From contig CAJNYU010003841.1 in the NCBI GenBank assembly GCA_905331475.1, forward strand, positions 85,772 to 149,771: a stretch of 64,000 nucleotides of DNA, read 5' to 3'. Of the stretch, positions 23,301 through 35,634 are shown piece by piece (the first letter of the stretch is position 1; each line of letters starts with the position of its first letter). Under the pieces are notes generated by a model. It was given only the letters and a program-made list of their open reading frames with translations, searched no databases and was not told the DNA's origin. This DNA is from Rotaria socialis (lineage: Eukaryota; Rotifera; Eurotatoria; Philodinida; Philodinidae). The position numbers and the translations under genes are program-made.

Positions 23301-26013
23301 CATATTCGAAAGAAAATACTTGAACATAACGGAAAAGCTGTTTTCTGACGCACTCGGGCCATGGTTCTTGTTTTAGTTCGAAATAATGTAAATTTTTTCA
23401 CACTGCAATTTAACAATTACACCATTTTGTTCAGAATTGAATTCTACACCCGATGGCATAATTATAAATCTTTGATAGAGCAACTTTGGCTTTTAACAAC
23501 ATGATTCTCCAAAGTACACCCTAAAATAATGGGAGGTATCAGTTCCGAGCTTTGCTCTCCTGTACAACTGCACTAAGAACCTTGAACAAGTCATGAAAGA
23601 ATAGACCACAAAATTCTCTATCTATGAGTGTTAAATACTTTATATTTAGCATTGGTCTTAATGAGCAAAACTTTGCATTGGTCGACCGATGTCAGCAGAA
23701 AACAGCGAATCGCAGTTGGACGATTAGGAAGATGTCAGTCTTTTTTTAGGCGTTGACAAGAAAAATGCATTCGAAAAACAAAGTAGACAGTTTTGTAGAG
23801 CTTGAAATTCTCCATCTGTCAATATAAAAATGAATATATTTCCTGGACAGGAAATGACCGAAAAAAACGAAAAGCATTTAGTGCAATTTATTCTGGCCCA
23901 CTCGTTAGATGAATTTTCATCTAAGAATTGACTTCAATTTTATAAAACCATCTCAGATCATTGAAAATTACATATACATTCACCAATCAGTTTAATTAAC
24001 ATCTAAACGTTCTAAATAAATTTTTTTTTACATTCTCATATTTTTCATAGACAATACAAAAATAATAAATGCAAGATATCTCGTAATTACTCAAATAGAA
24101 CTTTGAGTATAATATTTCATCTCTTTTTTTAGTGCTGATAAGAGCAATAATGCAATAACAGAAGTATCAATTCAAAATGAATTAAACTCTATACATGATA
24201 GCTATGGTCCATATATTTTTGTTGAAACAACAGATGAACAACGTCGTATGTGCATACTTCGCTGTATATATTCTTTAGACAATTCTTCTTCGTTTCGTGT
24301 GTTTTTAACTTTTTCGCGTCACTATCCCATAATATCGCAATTGTTTGTTCGCTTTAAATTGCCAACCAAGAACAATGATGAACGTTTAAAATCATTTCAA
24401 TCTCACATACAAATCATGGTTGAAGATACATGCTATACTTGTTTTTATCATGGACAATTATGTTTACATAGATGTTTAATAAAATTAAAAAGTTTATTTG
24501 ATAAATATTTTAAACAAGCCAGACTATTTTCAACGGCACAATCAATGCCGAATAATACACATAAAAAACGTAATCAATCATCAACTAATTTTGATGGTGA
24601 TTCAATTAACGATTTTACAAATAGTAACAATAATTCAACTGCAAACAATGATAATAATTCTAATCGGATATTTATTCCAGCATCGTCAACCACGCATACG
24701 AATGAGAGTCAAATATCAGTGAATTCATTTGTTCATGGTCATCGGCGTACATGCGGTGCTCGTTTTTCAGGTAGTTCACACTTAATATGTTTTGGTCAAG
24801 TTGTCAGTATTCAACAAACAAGTTCAGCACCAATTTTAACTTCATTAAGCGACGGAACCTTGAATCGACCACAATCATTACCCCTACGTCCAACAAGTTT
24901 AGCAGTGGCAAAAACCCGTGAAAACTCAAGTACTGATGAACAGTCAAGTTATCGAACAACAGCAATAACAAATGCAATGCAAATACAGTATACCCAAAAT
25001 AATCAACGCTTGCCAATATTTTCAGCTCCTGTTCGTCCAACATTTGGTACAAATATATTTGACGATGATCGACGTTTATCAACAGGATATCAACGTTCAT
25101 CAACAAAATGTCAACGTTCATCAACAGGATATCAACGTTCTCTTGGTCAAACGCTCCGTCCGCATTCAACTGTATCAATATATGATGTTTCTATTTTATT
25201 ACCTGTTAGTAAAAAATTAGCGGATGATTATAAAATTGATCTAAACAATCCAGTGGAAATGTGTGAAGTGAATCAAGAAGTAGCACAAAAAATGGGCAAA
25301 ACTGACCTATCACATTGTTGGCGTCTACTAGGTCGTTTGCTATCTTTACAGCCAAATTTACAAAATGATGATTCTTGGTTTCAAACACCCATAGCTCAAG
25401 GTAGATTCCAGACAACTCGTGCTAATATTTTATACTCGTTTTTTTTCCTTCTTTTTTTTAAGGTTTAATCAATCATATAGTTGCAGCTTATGTTAAGAAT
25501 GGTGATATACAATCGGCAAGCATGTTTCTTTTAACGATGTCTCAAACATCATATTTAAAAACAAGAATTCATACAAAACTAGTAGCCGAACACAATTCCA
25601 ATCCAATCTTATATGCTTATGCATCTTTATTACATCGATGGAAACATTTTTATAAACGAACACAAATCTTGTCTCAAATAGATCACAATTGTCAATCGCC
25701 CGCACCATTCACTCCAATAGCATCCGCACAAACAACTATCATGTGTTCAATTTGTTTACAACCCGTTTTGGGTCAATATTTTTTATGTGCAATATGTGGT
25801 CACGGTGGACACTTGATGCATATGCACGATTGGTTTTCATCCGACGGTCTTAAACATAGATATTGCCCAGAAAAAGATTGTTCCTGTCGATGTATTATAA
25901 AACAGCAAGAATTATTAGCAATAAATACTATTCAACTGCAACAACAACAGCCGCTTCCAATAACACCTAGACCTTATCTAGCTCGCCAACCATCAAGTAG
26001 TTTTCGTCCTTAA
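20382..26013 (+). CDS. WDR59: WDR59 homologue, GATOR2 complex subunit
   Basis: GATOR2 acts at lysosomes upstream of GATOR1 to promote TORC1 activation by amino acids (family knowledge). Five exons: 20382-20786, 20962-21396, 21461-22038, 24133-25400 and 25463-26013; 3237 nt, 1078 residues. The order is an N-terminal WD40 propeller (LLTGSLDGQIQVWD, VRIYDIRRT, IRIFSTTGQ, LLLTWCRDGNLCLVEMD), a serine/aspartate-rich linker, an RWD-like segment just after exon 4 begins, a low-complexity linker with three near-identical 8-9-residue repeats (STGYQRSS type, about 25078-25145), a helical region, and a C-terminal RING-like zinc domain (CSICLQPVLG, CAICGHGGHLMHMHDWF, CPEKDCSCRC) diagnostic for WDR59. Intron 1 holds an antisense tRNA gene. 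Intron 3 (2094 bp) holds a transposon. The ATG follows a splice-acceptor-like sequence. Confidence 0.9.
20825..20896 (-). tRNA. tRNA-Gly (TCC anticodon)
   Basis: The 72-nt minus-strand sequence folds as a cloverleaf. Acceptor stem GCGTTGG pairs with CTAACGC, with discriminator A. The D arm contains GGTGTAACGGTTAGCA. The anticodon loop CTTCCAA lies between GTTGC/TGC and GCA and gives anticodon TCC. The T arm CCGGGTTCGACTCCCGG is canonical with the B box GGTTCGACTCC. No intron. It matches the general metazoan tRNA-Gly(TCC) pattern. It lies wholly inside the 175-bp first intron of WDR59, in opposite orientation. Confidence 0.96.
22965..23905. mobile_element. Nonautonomous Tc1/mariner-type element with long inverted ends
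   Basis: A 941-bp insertion in WDR59 intron 3, flanked by TA (22963-22964 and 23906-23907). The ends begin ACGAGTGGGCCAGAATAAA on the left, and the right-end complement differs by few bases. Similarity between the two ends continues inwards for about 160 bp (for example CTCTACAAAACT-TCTACTTTGTTTT at about 23075 and 23790). The TA duplication and outward ends suggest a mariner-like family. No transposase frame was found; a 73-codon minus-strand frame at 23195-23416 is unrecognised. Confidence 0.82.
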
Positions 26014-26114
26014 TAATAAGAACAGTTTTATACGTGTGAGAGAGAGCGTGTTTTTCCTCTGTGTGTGTATCTATGTAATTATTTAGTTATATTCAATAAT
26101 GGAAAAAAAATATT

Positions 26115-26300
26115 TTAACTAAAATAAATAACAAAAAGAGCATGAATGATACCAGGAATCCAGAAACAAAGAAAAAGTATCATGTTGAGCACAACCGTTG
26201 AATTGCATTGCTTTACAACGAAATAGACGGCTAATGGCGGGATCATGATGATCAACAGAAGAAGAAGAATTGTTTTACAGAAATGTGGAACTTCAGCCAT
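26115..26300 (-). CDS. PMP3/UPF0057 (RCI2-type) proteolipid membrane protein
   Basis: Very small hydrophobic membrane protein of 61 residues with two transmembrane helices. The signature IPPLAVYFVVKQC followed by WIPGIIHALFVI is characteristic of the PMP3/RCI2 family, whose members influence plasma-membrane potential and cation tolerance in fungi and plants and also occur in nematodes (family knowledge). Single exon, ATG at 26300, TAA at 26117-26115. Length is typical for the family. It converges with WDR59, 101 bp apart, and the WDR59 3' end probably overlaps its untranslated region. The family is absent from vertebrates but occurs in other invertebrates, so transfer need not be invoked. Confidence 0.85.
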   Translation of the reverse strand: MAEVPHFCKTILLLLLIIMIPPLAVYFVVKQCNSTVVLNMILFLCFWIPGIIHALFVIYFS

Positions 26301-28793
26301 AGTTTGTTGTTGCCGATTAACGAATTTAAACGGTGACGATGACGATAAAGATGGTGATGCTTGAAAGAGTGATGTGTTTAGAAAAGAAACACTTCATGGC
26401 AAGCTCGTTTTTTTGAATTTAGAGAAAGAGAAGAAAATATTTAACTTCAACGAATAATAAGCAAAGCGGAGTTGTAGATCAATTTAAAAACACGAATGCC
26501 TCACATGCCAATCACCGTTGCAATGAGAATGAAACAAAAATTGAGTTTAGCTATAGATTGATTTTTTCTTAGATATACAATCGATTTGAAAATTTTAAGA
26601 AAAAAAACAACAACCATTCATTTGGAAACCAACAGCCGCGCAGTAATGCAGAATCCTTATGATTGATGCAAGATGTAAAAAGATGATAGACGATGTCAGT
26701 TCAAATGAATTATTCCTTGTGTTGATCGTAGCATAATTGCTTTCGTTCATTAATTAAATAGAATTAAAAAGTTTCAAATAAAATATAATGAACTAATTTT
26801 ATACAAAAAAAAGCACGATAGCTATTTCGCTGATTGATGAAATATGCATCTCTGAAATTGCTTCATTGGAAAACCTCTACATTTTAGAGATCTATTTTAC
26901 GAATTATGATTATATTCACTATGAAATCTTTACAAAACAAAAGCAATATTCTTGATAAATAGTAATAAAAATTTTTTCTGCGTATCAATAAATTTTCGCT
27001 TCGTCAGTTGAGTGTTATTTCTATATTAGTTTATAGTTGTGAAGTTTTCCCGAACACATAATAATATATTTTCAACCGTAAGCAAAATAGCAATCAAGAC
27101 GTACAACAATAAAACGCCTTTTCGAAAAGATATACTAAAGTATGACGTCAAGGATGGTTTCACACAAAAAAGTGTCATTTTGTATTTTGTTTCGAACAAT
27201 TCCATTACGTACAGTATCAATAATTATTACACTAATATATTAATGAACTTTACAAACGAACGAATATACTTGAAACGTAACAGCGGCAACATTTACAATG
27301 ATTAGAATCTGTCTTCTAACACTATCGAAAATTACCGTTGGACATCAGAAAATGTCTCGTCTCAATCAAATGTTTACACCTACTAAGCACAGATTCCCGA
27401 GTTTAATCAATGATGAACTGTTAAATTGCTGTTTGCTTGTACTATGCGTATGATTATTCTTGAGATAATTATTCTAGGTATTGAAATTTAACACACAAAA
27501 AAATTCAAGGCTCTCGATAATAAAAATAGATCTAGTGAAAAGTTTGTGCTTATATTTGAAGTAGAGTTCTATCAATTTTGAATGCTTTTTTAATCGTTGT
27601 AACTTTGTTGTATGTAAAATTTATTTTCAATATCTCTCTTAATTCTCAGCCCTGAAAATCTGTAATTGATCTAGTACATTAACGTGGTCTGAGATTTCTG
27701 GAGTATATTGAGGTTGAAATGAAAATACAATAGTAAAAGTTCTAGTTCTGTACCAGGGAGCTTTCTTCAAACATCTAATGAAAAAGCAACGTACAAGTTG
27801 AACATGCTGACAAGTTTTTCGTTTGTAACTCTTAGTCTTTTAAGAAGAGAAAACTACTAAGATGGGCGTGAGGGCCATTAAAAACTACTCATATTTAAAC
27901 GTGAACCTTATTATATCGTACATCTTGATGAACTTTTTCAAACAACAAGAAACAAACTTCCATTTTTCCTTGAAAATAGTATATGTTTCGAATAGTCTAT
28001 GAAAATTATCATTAGTTAATTTTTCTAGGAAACGAAGTAATCATATAAAAAATCATGCCGTTTGTATGATATCATGCCTCGATCTTTCCCCAGATATATT
28101 CATCTTCATTTTAACAAGTCTACCGAAAATTGACTTTTTAAGAGAAACAACTCAACGGTATGGTTGGTTATTTTTTCATTAGTCATTAATTGTCCGACAG
28201 AATATTGGCAAAATTCAGTGTTGATTTTTTTTCCTATTATCTTCGTGTTTGTACGTAACGCATCAAGTAGGATTGCTTGGGTAACACTTCTTTTCTTCTT
28301 GCGTTTTGGTGTGTTTCGTACAATATGAGCAAGCGAAAGTTTAGTAACTATTTAAATCAGTTTATCATGGATTACACTCCTATTTTATGTTAGTGCTCGA
28401 AGGCCAACAGTACAGGTCTATTATTTAGAATGATACAGAGTGTCTTGTAACATAGAATATTGGTAAATTTTGTTTTATAAATATGTGTGACTATTGACTT
28501 GACTAAATGTTTTTACATTCAGTTTTAAGGACAAGATTCTTGTCTGTCTCTGAAACAATGTCTCAAAATATAAATTATGCATTTTTGTAATTTTGTTTCT
28601 ACATCTGTTGATTGTATCAGTAGGAAAGAAAAGACAATAATGAGGAAATGCATGAGTGAATGTTGATCAGAACAAAAAAAAGAGAAAAAATATCAGAGGT
28701 TTTTTTTTCGTCGTTCCATCATCATTTCACCTATTATACAGTTGCAGAAGAGCATCAAAAGAAAAAAACGGAATATCTTCAATTGCAATCGAC
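26301..28793. other. Intergenic, 2.5 kb, AT-rich
   Basis: No supportable gene. Opposing overlapping frames at 27026-27305 are likely chance in AT-rich DNA. A possible 5' untranslated region precedes the next gene from about 28.65 kb. Confidence 0.45.
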
Positions 28794-29426
28794 ATGTTTG
28801 CTAATCGTCCTCAAAGTCGAAGATCGTATCCGCCGTCCAGTCGATCTCATGCTAGGCCAGGGTTAAACGATGCTTGGAGATTAATATGGCCCTTCACTAC
28901 TACAACCGTTCTTGGAATTTGTCTCATACTATGCGTTCTTGTTATTGGAGCGCTAGAAACAGCGTCGTTAGCAATAAGCACCGATTCGGTTTACTATGGA
29001 ACTACTTCTTCAACAGGTGCTGGATTTTGGTGCGAATTTTATGTTTTTATTGCTGCTACACTTATTCTTATAATTAGTAAGTCCTTATGACGTATATTTT
29101 CTCTATAAGAATGAGTAATTGTCCGTTTTCTTTTAGATTTTGTTCTTCGTACTCATTTATGGGCCACAGTTGCTTTGTTGGGAACTTTTGCTGCTGCTGG
29201 TTTTTCTGTTGTCATTATTGGTTTAGATGCTAAGGCTGTGAAAGATGCAAATGACAGATTTGGTACGCTTCCTAAAAAAGTAGAAGTACTTGCAGCACAA
29301 TTAGCATTTGCGTGCCTGGAATTGGTGTTATGCGGTCTCTTTATCGGTATCTATATATTAGTTCATATATATGTTCAATTTCGTTTACGTCGTGTACAAA
29401 ACATCGAAGCGCCCTTAAAATTTTAG
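28794..29426 (+). CDS. Four-transmembrane protein, unidentified
   Basis: Two exons, 28794-29076 and 29137-29426, separated by a 60-bp GT-AG intron in phase 1; 190 residues. The N-terminal 35 residues are basic and polar (SRRSYPPSSRSHARPG). Four hydrophobic segments follow: TTVLGICLILCVLVIGALE, FWCEFYVFIAATLILII (ending across the splice), WATVALLGTFAAAGFSVVII and LAFACLELVLCGLFIGIYILV. The C-tail is short and basic. The topology resembles MARVEL/MS4A-like tetraspan proteins with both termini cytosolic, but no family-specific motif is certain. An in-frame ATG at 28656 would add 46 poorly conserved-looking residues, so the ATG at 28794 was chosen. Confidence 0.75.
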
Positions 29427-31043
29427 GAGAACTATGAAAAGAACATTTATAGATGAACAGTTTTTTTTTAAATGCTGAATTACATTTTCACACTACTAAT
29501 AATATATAAAATTAAATGAAAATAGCATAATTTTTATCAATGCACGTACACTATATGTATCATTAATTTTAGAAAAGGGCTGACGCGTGATATTGATTTG
29601 GTACACTCTATCTAAGTCATGCATTAAAATTGACAGTATAGAAATATGTATTCATTTTGATAGGATGTATTTTTCGATTGCCTATTATAGAATATCTTCA
29701 ATAGTCAGTACAGAATTAAAAACAAAGGAAAGTCACAAAAAAACACTGCACACATTTTGAACATTGGCTATTCTATTCTAGCATGAGATATACCAATTGT
29801 GTCAGTATAACTCTACATATAGTCTGTTTCAAATTTTTGTGAGTTTTATTTGAACTACCATGATATCGAAGTTTTCTTTTTGTGATTCAATTCGTCAACT
29901 ATGAATCGATGAACAGGCGAAGTCTACATTGAAATTGTATGAAGTTTGTGACTAGATAATATCTATAATAATTTGGATTCTTTTGATTGTACGTAGCTGA
30001 GCACTCATCACAGTTTCAATTACACAACAAAACGAAAGGTGTTGAAAGAATGCTGCCGAATTTTTTCCGATACCTGAACCATTCCACGTTAGTCGAAGGA
30101 AATCGGTTTTTTTTCAAAATTTTACTCAGACTACAACCAAGTAATATTTTTAACGAAAGACGTATTAAGAAAATATTTTTTTGTCATCAACTTTTGAAAG
30201 TAACCTCAAAATCTTGAATCTATACTATTATCGCGTAAGTCCGTTGATTATTAAAAGTTATATTACGTAACAATAACCGATTTAATTGAAAATATCTAGT
30301 GAATAAAATCCTTTCGACTTTGATCCGAATTCTTATCTGCTGCGAAACCATTTTGGCAATAGCTAGAAGCTATATTTTTCCAGAACCTAATTTTTGGCCT
30401 CTCGAAATTGACTAATCGTCTTTGGTATCGAAAATCAACTCATCGAATGTTAGATACAGATAATGCGGTAGCTACATAAAAAATTTCTTTTGTTCTGAAG
30501 CTTTTCAACAATAATAATGATAATATGGATAAACAACGACACTAAATAGATCTAATGTAGACTAAAAAGTCATATTAAACTGTCTTATGATGACCTCTTC
30601 CGTATGTGTGATTATCTCAATCCAACGTGCAATCCAACCAAATCAATACTAGTTAACACCTGAGATGATTTATCGATTCCCTTGAAAGAAAAATTGTTTT
30701 TGCAGCATAATTATTCGTTTACTTGATATAAATTCCTACTACATAGTCTAGCATTGCTCGTTATGCAAAAACATTGAAAACCAATCAATTTTTTTATTTG
30801 CTGTCTCACTAAGCACCTATGATAAAATGTCGCACCTGCTTTTTCAACATAGTAACAGATTTTATGATCGATTTCATTCCTCATAATTGAAGATAAGTAT
30901 GAAATACTTTCTGATACAAATAATATACTATTGCATAATAAGTTACTATTATTCTGAGTGAACCCACATTTTTATTTTGTCAAATTATAATAAAATAGCT
31001 ACTTGCTCTTTTCTCATAATAATAATAACTATTATTTCAGATA
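29427..31043. other. Intergenic, 1.6 kb, AT-rich
   Basis: No supportable gene or repeat. TATTTCAG directly before the riboflavin kinase ATG region resembles a splice acceptor, so a 5' untranslated exon may lie here. Confidence 0.45.
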
Positions 31044-33753
31044 ATGGCTCATTCATCGTTTCCTTATTATACTCTTGGTACCATTGTACATGGTCTTGGC
31101 CGTGGTGGCAAAGAACTTGGTTGCCCAACAGGTATTTAAAATTAGGCAAGTTTACTTGATAAAAAACAGAAAAAAACTTACGAACGTTTTGTTCTATGAT
31201 TTCGTGCAGCAAATTTTGATGAGAATGCCGTTGCAAAATTACCATCATCGATATATCAAGGTGTTTATTATGGATGGGCAAAACTATTAATTCCAGATGA
31301 TAATCAAGTTTACAAGATGGTTACTAGTGTAGGTACAAATCCATTTTATAACGGTGAAAAAAAGACTATGGTATGTAGAAATGTATAATTAGTATTCTCT
31401 CATCGGTTTCAATTCAATATCTCTTTAGGAAACGCATATACTTCATAAATTTACAAAGGATTTTTACGGCGAAACAGTAAAAATAGTACTTTTAGGTGAA
31501 ATAAGAAAAATGACAACATTTAACAGTGCAAGTAAGTCAAATAAAATTTTAATGTATTGACATTACGAGTTCTACTGTAATTTGTCATAAAATAGTTCAT
31601 TGTAGAAGAATATGATCTATATTTACTTATCTATTCAGATCCTAAAGATCTGTGCCACGCTAATTGATTGAAAATTATGAGACTTTAATTTCTACAACTT
31701 AGAAAACAATTGAAATAGGCGCTTGAAAGTTTAAAAAATCTTGCTCTTTCAACTCATTAAGATTATTTACAAATAGATCTCTCCCTTTAACTGGTGAATC
31801 TATACATATAAGTTCTCTCTATTTTATACTAAATTTAAAAATTAGAACCTAATTGTAAACACAGACTCCTGACATCGATTTCTTGTTGATTGGTTGAATC
31901 TTAAACAATATCATCTGATAAGAATATGAGAATGTAGTAGAGTTCCAGTTTACTCAACACTCTATTCTAGTTCTGTTCTATTCCAGAGGGAAGAAATTTA
32001 TTATAACATAAAAACTGTTAAATCAAAAGTAGAAGTGCTCATTTTGTGGAACTCACATATATTTTCGAAGAAAATAGTGATTGTAAGTTGAATTGTTAGG
32101 TTTTTGCGGCTCCCCTGTACCCCACCCCACCCCTCCCCTCCCCATTACAGACATAAAACATGAAAAAACTAACACTTCGGTGCACTAATTAGATAAATTT
32201 TTTATACAGATCGATTGGCTATGTTCGTCACTACTCATATCAGTAATTAAAATCTAATTTCACTGATTAGAAATCAAGATAATTAGGATTTAATCACTAA
32301 TTAATCGTCAAAATCTATCGTTTTTATTATTATAGCCCATAGTTACAACAGTATTATATATTTTTATTATTACAGACGTTAGCAACGAGCGTATGCTACC
32401 GCTACAGAAGCTAGCAACTAGTTTATGCTACTATTATATTCGTTACTTCTATCACCTACAATAAACAGATGAAGATTTTAATCTGTTTTTTCTCACACGA
32501 ATACTTTATTCTAGAGCTTGAGTCCACTTTAGTGTATTTACAATTCGGAACTTTTCCATCCACTGGGAAGCTTTCATCAAATTTTCGTTTATGAAAAAAT
32601 GTATCAATTTCTCACCTGGTAAGACGAAAAAATATAAATTTCTCAACAATACTGATAGCTATATCATAAATACTGTTTGAACTATTATCATTCACAATAT
32701 TTCTCAATGAAACCACTAAACACTTCAGCATACTGACATATTTTAAACAAAAAACTTTTTTCATACGTTCTCTCTAGTAATATTCCCTATTGATAGATCC
32801 AATAAACTTCAAATGTTAAAAAGGTTTTATTATCTTATTTTTGAAACAAAATATGATCTCACTACACTGAAAAAATAAAATTTCTATTTGATCAATATCT
32901 AACTGACCGAAATATGTGAGTTCCACATTTTAGCCCCAACGGGGCTGCGCTGACAAGCTTTATTAAATGATATTCATATTAAAACTCAAAACTTATAAAC
33001 CTTGCAAAATATAATATTTGACTCAAGTCTGCGCAAGTATAAGAGATATTATTTAATTCAAAACAAACCATGCCAGTATCTAGATCATCTTATCTTTATA
33101 AAGTCAGAGCACATCGGTACACAAAGATGCATGTTTTTCATGTGATCTGTATCTGAATATTACAGCGAACACTGATGTTTAAACTTGAATGAACGTTAAT
33201 GTTGTTGTAGACATTGCCCCAGTAGGCCTTCCATCGGCAATACACGGCTTTCTATTTATAGAAACGCTACAAAAATCTTGGTAGAACGTTTCGAACTATC
33301 GTTAATTAACTATTATGAGCCTCAGGCTGTTAGCATCCACCGTTATCCAGGTAGTTACTTCACAGCTACTTCGTTCTTTTTACTCTCGTGTTGTCATGAG
33401 ATTCATCCATCTTTTTTACTCTTTGGCTCTCATCGGATTCAATAATATTGTATTCTGCTTTGTTGCTTCCATTATGCATCCGAAAGAGATTCAGAAAAAG
33501 ATCGTTTGATTAATTAATTCATTTTTATTTGAATATATTTGCTTTAAACAAAGATATGAATTTACACATGACAACTCTCTCAGTATTTTTTTACAAAGAA
33601 AACTGATGCTATTTTTTTTCTTCTAATATATACATACGACATTTTAATTTAGGTGAATTAGTAGATGCTATCCAAAATGATATTTCAATTGCCAACAATA
33701 AACTGGATTCAGAGGAGTGCCGTCAATATCTTACTGGTCGATTTTTTCAATAA
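31044..33753 (+). CDS. RFK: Riboflavin kinase
   Basis: Phosphorylates riboflavin with ATP to give FMN, the first step of flavin cofactor synthesis in the cytosol. Four exons: 31044-31131, 31210-31370, 31429-31531 and 33653-33753; 453 nt, 150 residues, near the 155 of human RFK. Motifs are GRGGKELGCPTANF across the first splice (the PTAN nucleotide/metal-binding motif), YQGVYYGWAKL, SVGTNPFYNGEKKTMETHI, FTKDFYGE and a C-terminal helix ending GRFFQ. The last intron is unusually long for this locus (2121 bp) and contains a repeat element at 32040-32931, a C-rich tract near 32115-32150 and an imperfect duplication at about 32373-32440. The frame is intact. Confidence 0.95.
32040..32931. mobile_element. 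Putative nonautonomous element bounded by GTGGAACTCACATAT inverted repeats
   Basis: CATTTTGTGGAACTCACATAT at 32040-32060 is mirrored by ATATGTGAGTTCCACATTTT at 32912-32931, inside the last RFK intron. A C-rich tract and CATTACAGAC follow the left end. The same words (TGGAACTCAC, GGGGAGC, TCTGTAATG) recur around 52591-52640 in rearranged order, which suggests a repeat family. No convincing target duplication or coding frame. Confidence 0.5.
32373..32440 (+). repeat. Imperfect direct duplication, about 31 bp
   Basis: Two adjacent copies of a unit of the form CAGAnGnTAGCAACnAG-TATGCTAC occur at about 32373-32404 and 32405-32436 in the RFK intron. Function unknown. Confidence 0.4.
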
Positions 33754-33887
33754 TGATTAAATAACTCTATTTGTCAATATAATGATGATGGATGACTGTT
33801 CTTTTTTTTCGTATAAATTGACGTGTTTTGTTAATTTTATAACAAAGAATACATCAAAAATAAATAGCCATCGCTATTTTTTTCTAT

Positions 33888-34229
33888 TTATATCGATGAG
33901 AATTCCATAGATTCATCATAACGTGTCGTACTCGATTGTTTACGATTATCAACATTAAATATTGGATGAAGACCAAATGTATAATTTTCGATACGTTTAT
34001 GAGCTTCTGATCGTTGCAATGGACCAAATATCATAAAACAGACACCAAAAAGACATAATATAGATAATATAAATATAATAACTAATGAATTAGGAAATGT
34101 ATTCGTAGCAATCGATGATGAAATGTCATTTGTACAATTTTCATTAGCACAAAGCGATGGGGGCGATGAGAATGATGGAGACAAATTTTCATTAAAATAT
34201 GGAGGCTCACCCGAGGTTATCATATACAT
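33888..34229 (-). CDS. Small single-pass membrane protein, unidentified
   Basis: One exon, ATG at 34229, 113 residues. The first 46 residues are polar with several prolines and serines and an N-C-T glycosylation sequon. One hydrophobic helix follows at about 47-68 (SLVIIFILSILCLFGVCFMI). The tail is charged (RSEAHKRIENYTF) and ends with a serine/threonine-rich segment. There is no signal peptide, so the topology is either type III or tail-in. No family recognised. It converges with riboflavin kinase, stop to stop 134 bp apart. Coding status is inferred from the well-formed membrane-protein layout. Confidence 0.55.
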   Translation of the reverse strand: MYMITSGEPPYFNENLSPSFSSPPSLCANENCTNDISSSIATNTFPNSLVIIFILSILCLFGVCFMIFGPLQRSEAHKRIENYTFGLHPIFNVDNRKQSSTTRYDESMEFSSI

Positions 34230-35634
34230 TACGTTGAAAGCATTGATTAATTATAATAATTTGAATAGATTAGCAAAATTTGTTTAATTATCCGGTTTTT
34301 CTACGTTGTACTCATATATTCTACAAGATTAGAATAAGAAAAAAAATAGAGACAAACAAAAATAGTAGAATAACTTTGAAACAGATATATGGTAGAGAAG
34401 AAATGATAAATTACTCTGCTCTATAGCTAGCTGTCCGATGACATAACTTTGCCTGTTCTTTTACTCAACGAACATATCAACCAACAAAAGACTCTGGTTA
34501 TGTATCCTTGCTTTCTTTTCTATACTAGGTTTTGTTTGTGTTACGCATTTTAAAGGACAAATCTCTCGTAGAATAATAAATTAGATGCTACACTGTTTCA
34601 CAAAAAATTACACAAAAAGAATAGTAAGAAACATGTATGTTGGCATGTGTTTGCCTTGACATTAAATCAAGTATATAACAAAACTGACTTAGTTCGTTCG
34701 TGATGCTCTGATAATAAATTCAATCTTCTGCTTGGCATAGGCTAAAAGAAACAGCAAAATATCGGAAATGGGTATGACAGTATTAAAGCAAAAGAAAAAA
34801 AAGTGACATGTGAAAAAAACCAGTGACATTCTAAAAGTAAAGGAAAAAATCTAAATACTTTTTTTTCTTCTTTCATGCCGACTACGAAGAATATGAAAAA
34901 AATAGGAAAGGAAATGTTTAATAACTGCTGGGCATTTTAACTAGACCAATTTTTTTTCCATCAGCAATCAATAACAAATTTATGGAAAGCATGACTTTGG
35001 AAAAGTATTTTAGTACGCTGCTATCAGTATGACAAGAATCATACTAATCCAAGTACAATAGTGGAGTAAGTGCGTATCTAGCAACAAGTTCATAATCTCT
35101 TGTCCATAACACATGAATGTCTCGCAAGAATCATAGAAAGATAAATAGGGAGGAATATAGAAACTATACATATTCATGGCTATCCAAGGACATCATATTA
35201 GCACACATGTATCGCTTTATATTTGCCGTTCAGTAACACATACATACATATATCCTGTACTGAATTTATATTGTTACTACACAAGACTTTAGCGCCCTCT
35301 CTCAACGTGACTATCATAATTTAAGAATGTCACACTATTGTTTTTTCATTTAAAACATAAATTCTTGTTTGAATAATCAACACTATTTCAAAAGATTTTC
35401 CTTTTTTTTACATATAGAATTCTGTAATCATATAGAATGTCCACAATTGGTAGTTCATGGAAAATATCCAAGCTACTTTTTTTTATTGTTTATTAATTCT
35501 ATATTCGTTTTTTATATTATCATTCACGTCAATGAAACAATTAAATCTCCTCTTGAAGAGCTCACATGATTCGATCGATATTATGTTTTTTGTTTTCTTT
35601 TGTAGATTTGTTTTTTGGAACAGAAAAAAACATC
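34230..35634. other. Divergent region upstream of RPL15
   Basis: 1.4 kb between divergent genes. TTTTGTAG at 35598-35605 ends 29 bp before the RPL15 ATG and looks like an acceptor, so a 5' untranslated intron is likely. A CTCTCTC-rich stretch near 35297 might be near a transcription start. No other gene is seen. Confidence 0.4.

Noticed and set aside
25078..25145. Short tandem repeat as a possible mobile insertion
   Set aside because: It is in frame within a low-complexity linker of WDR59 and adds only STGYQRSS-type residues; ordinary coding microexpansion.
27026..27305. Overlapping open frames on both strands
   Set aside because: Mirror-image frames in AT-rich DNA with no domain, signal or splice context.
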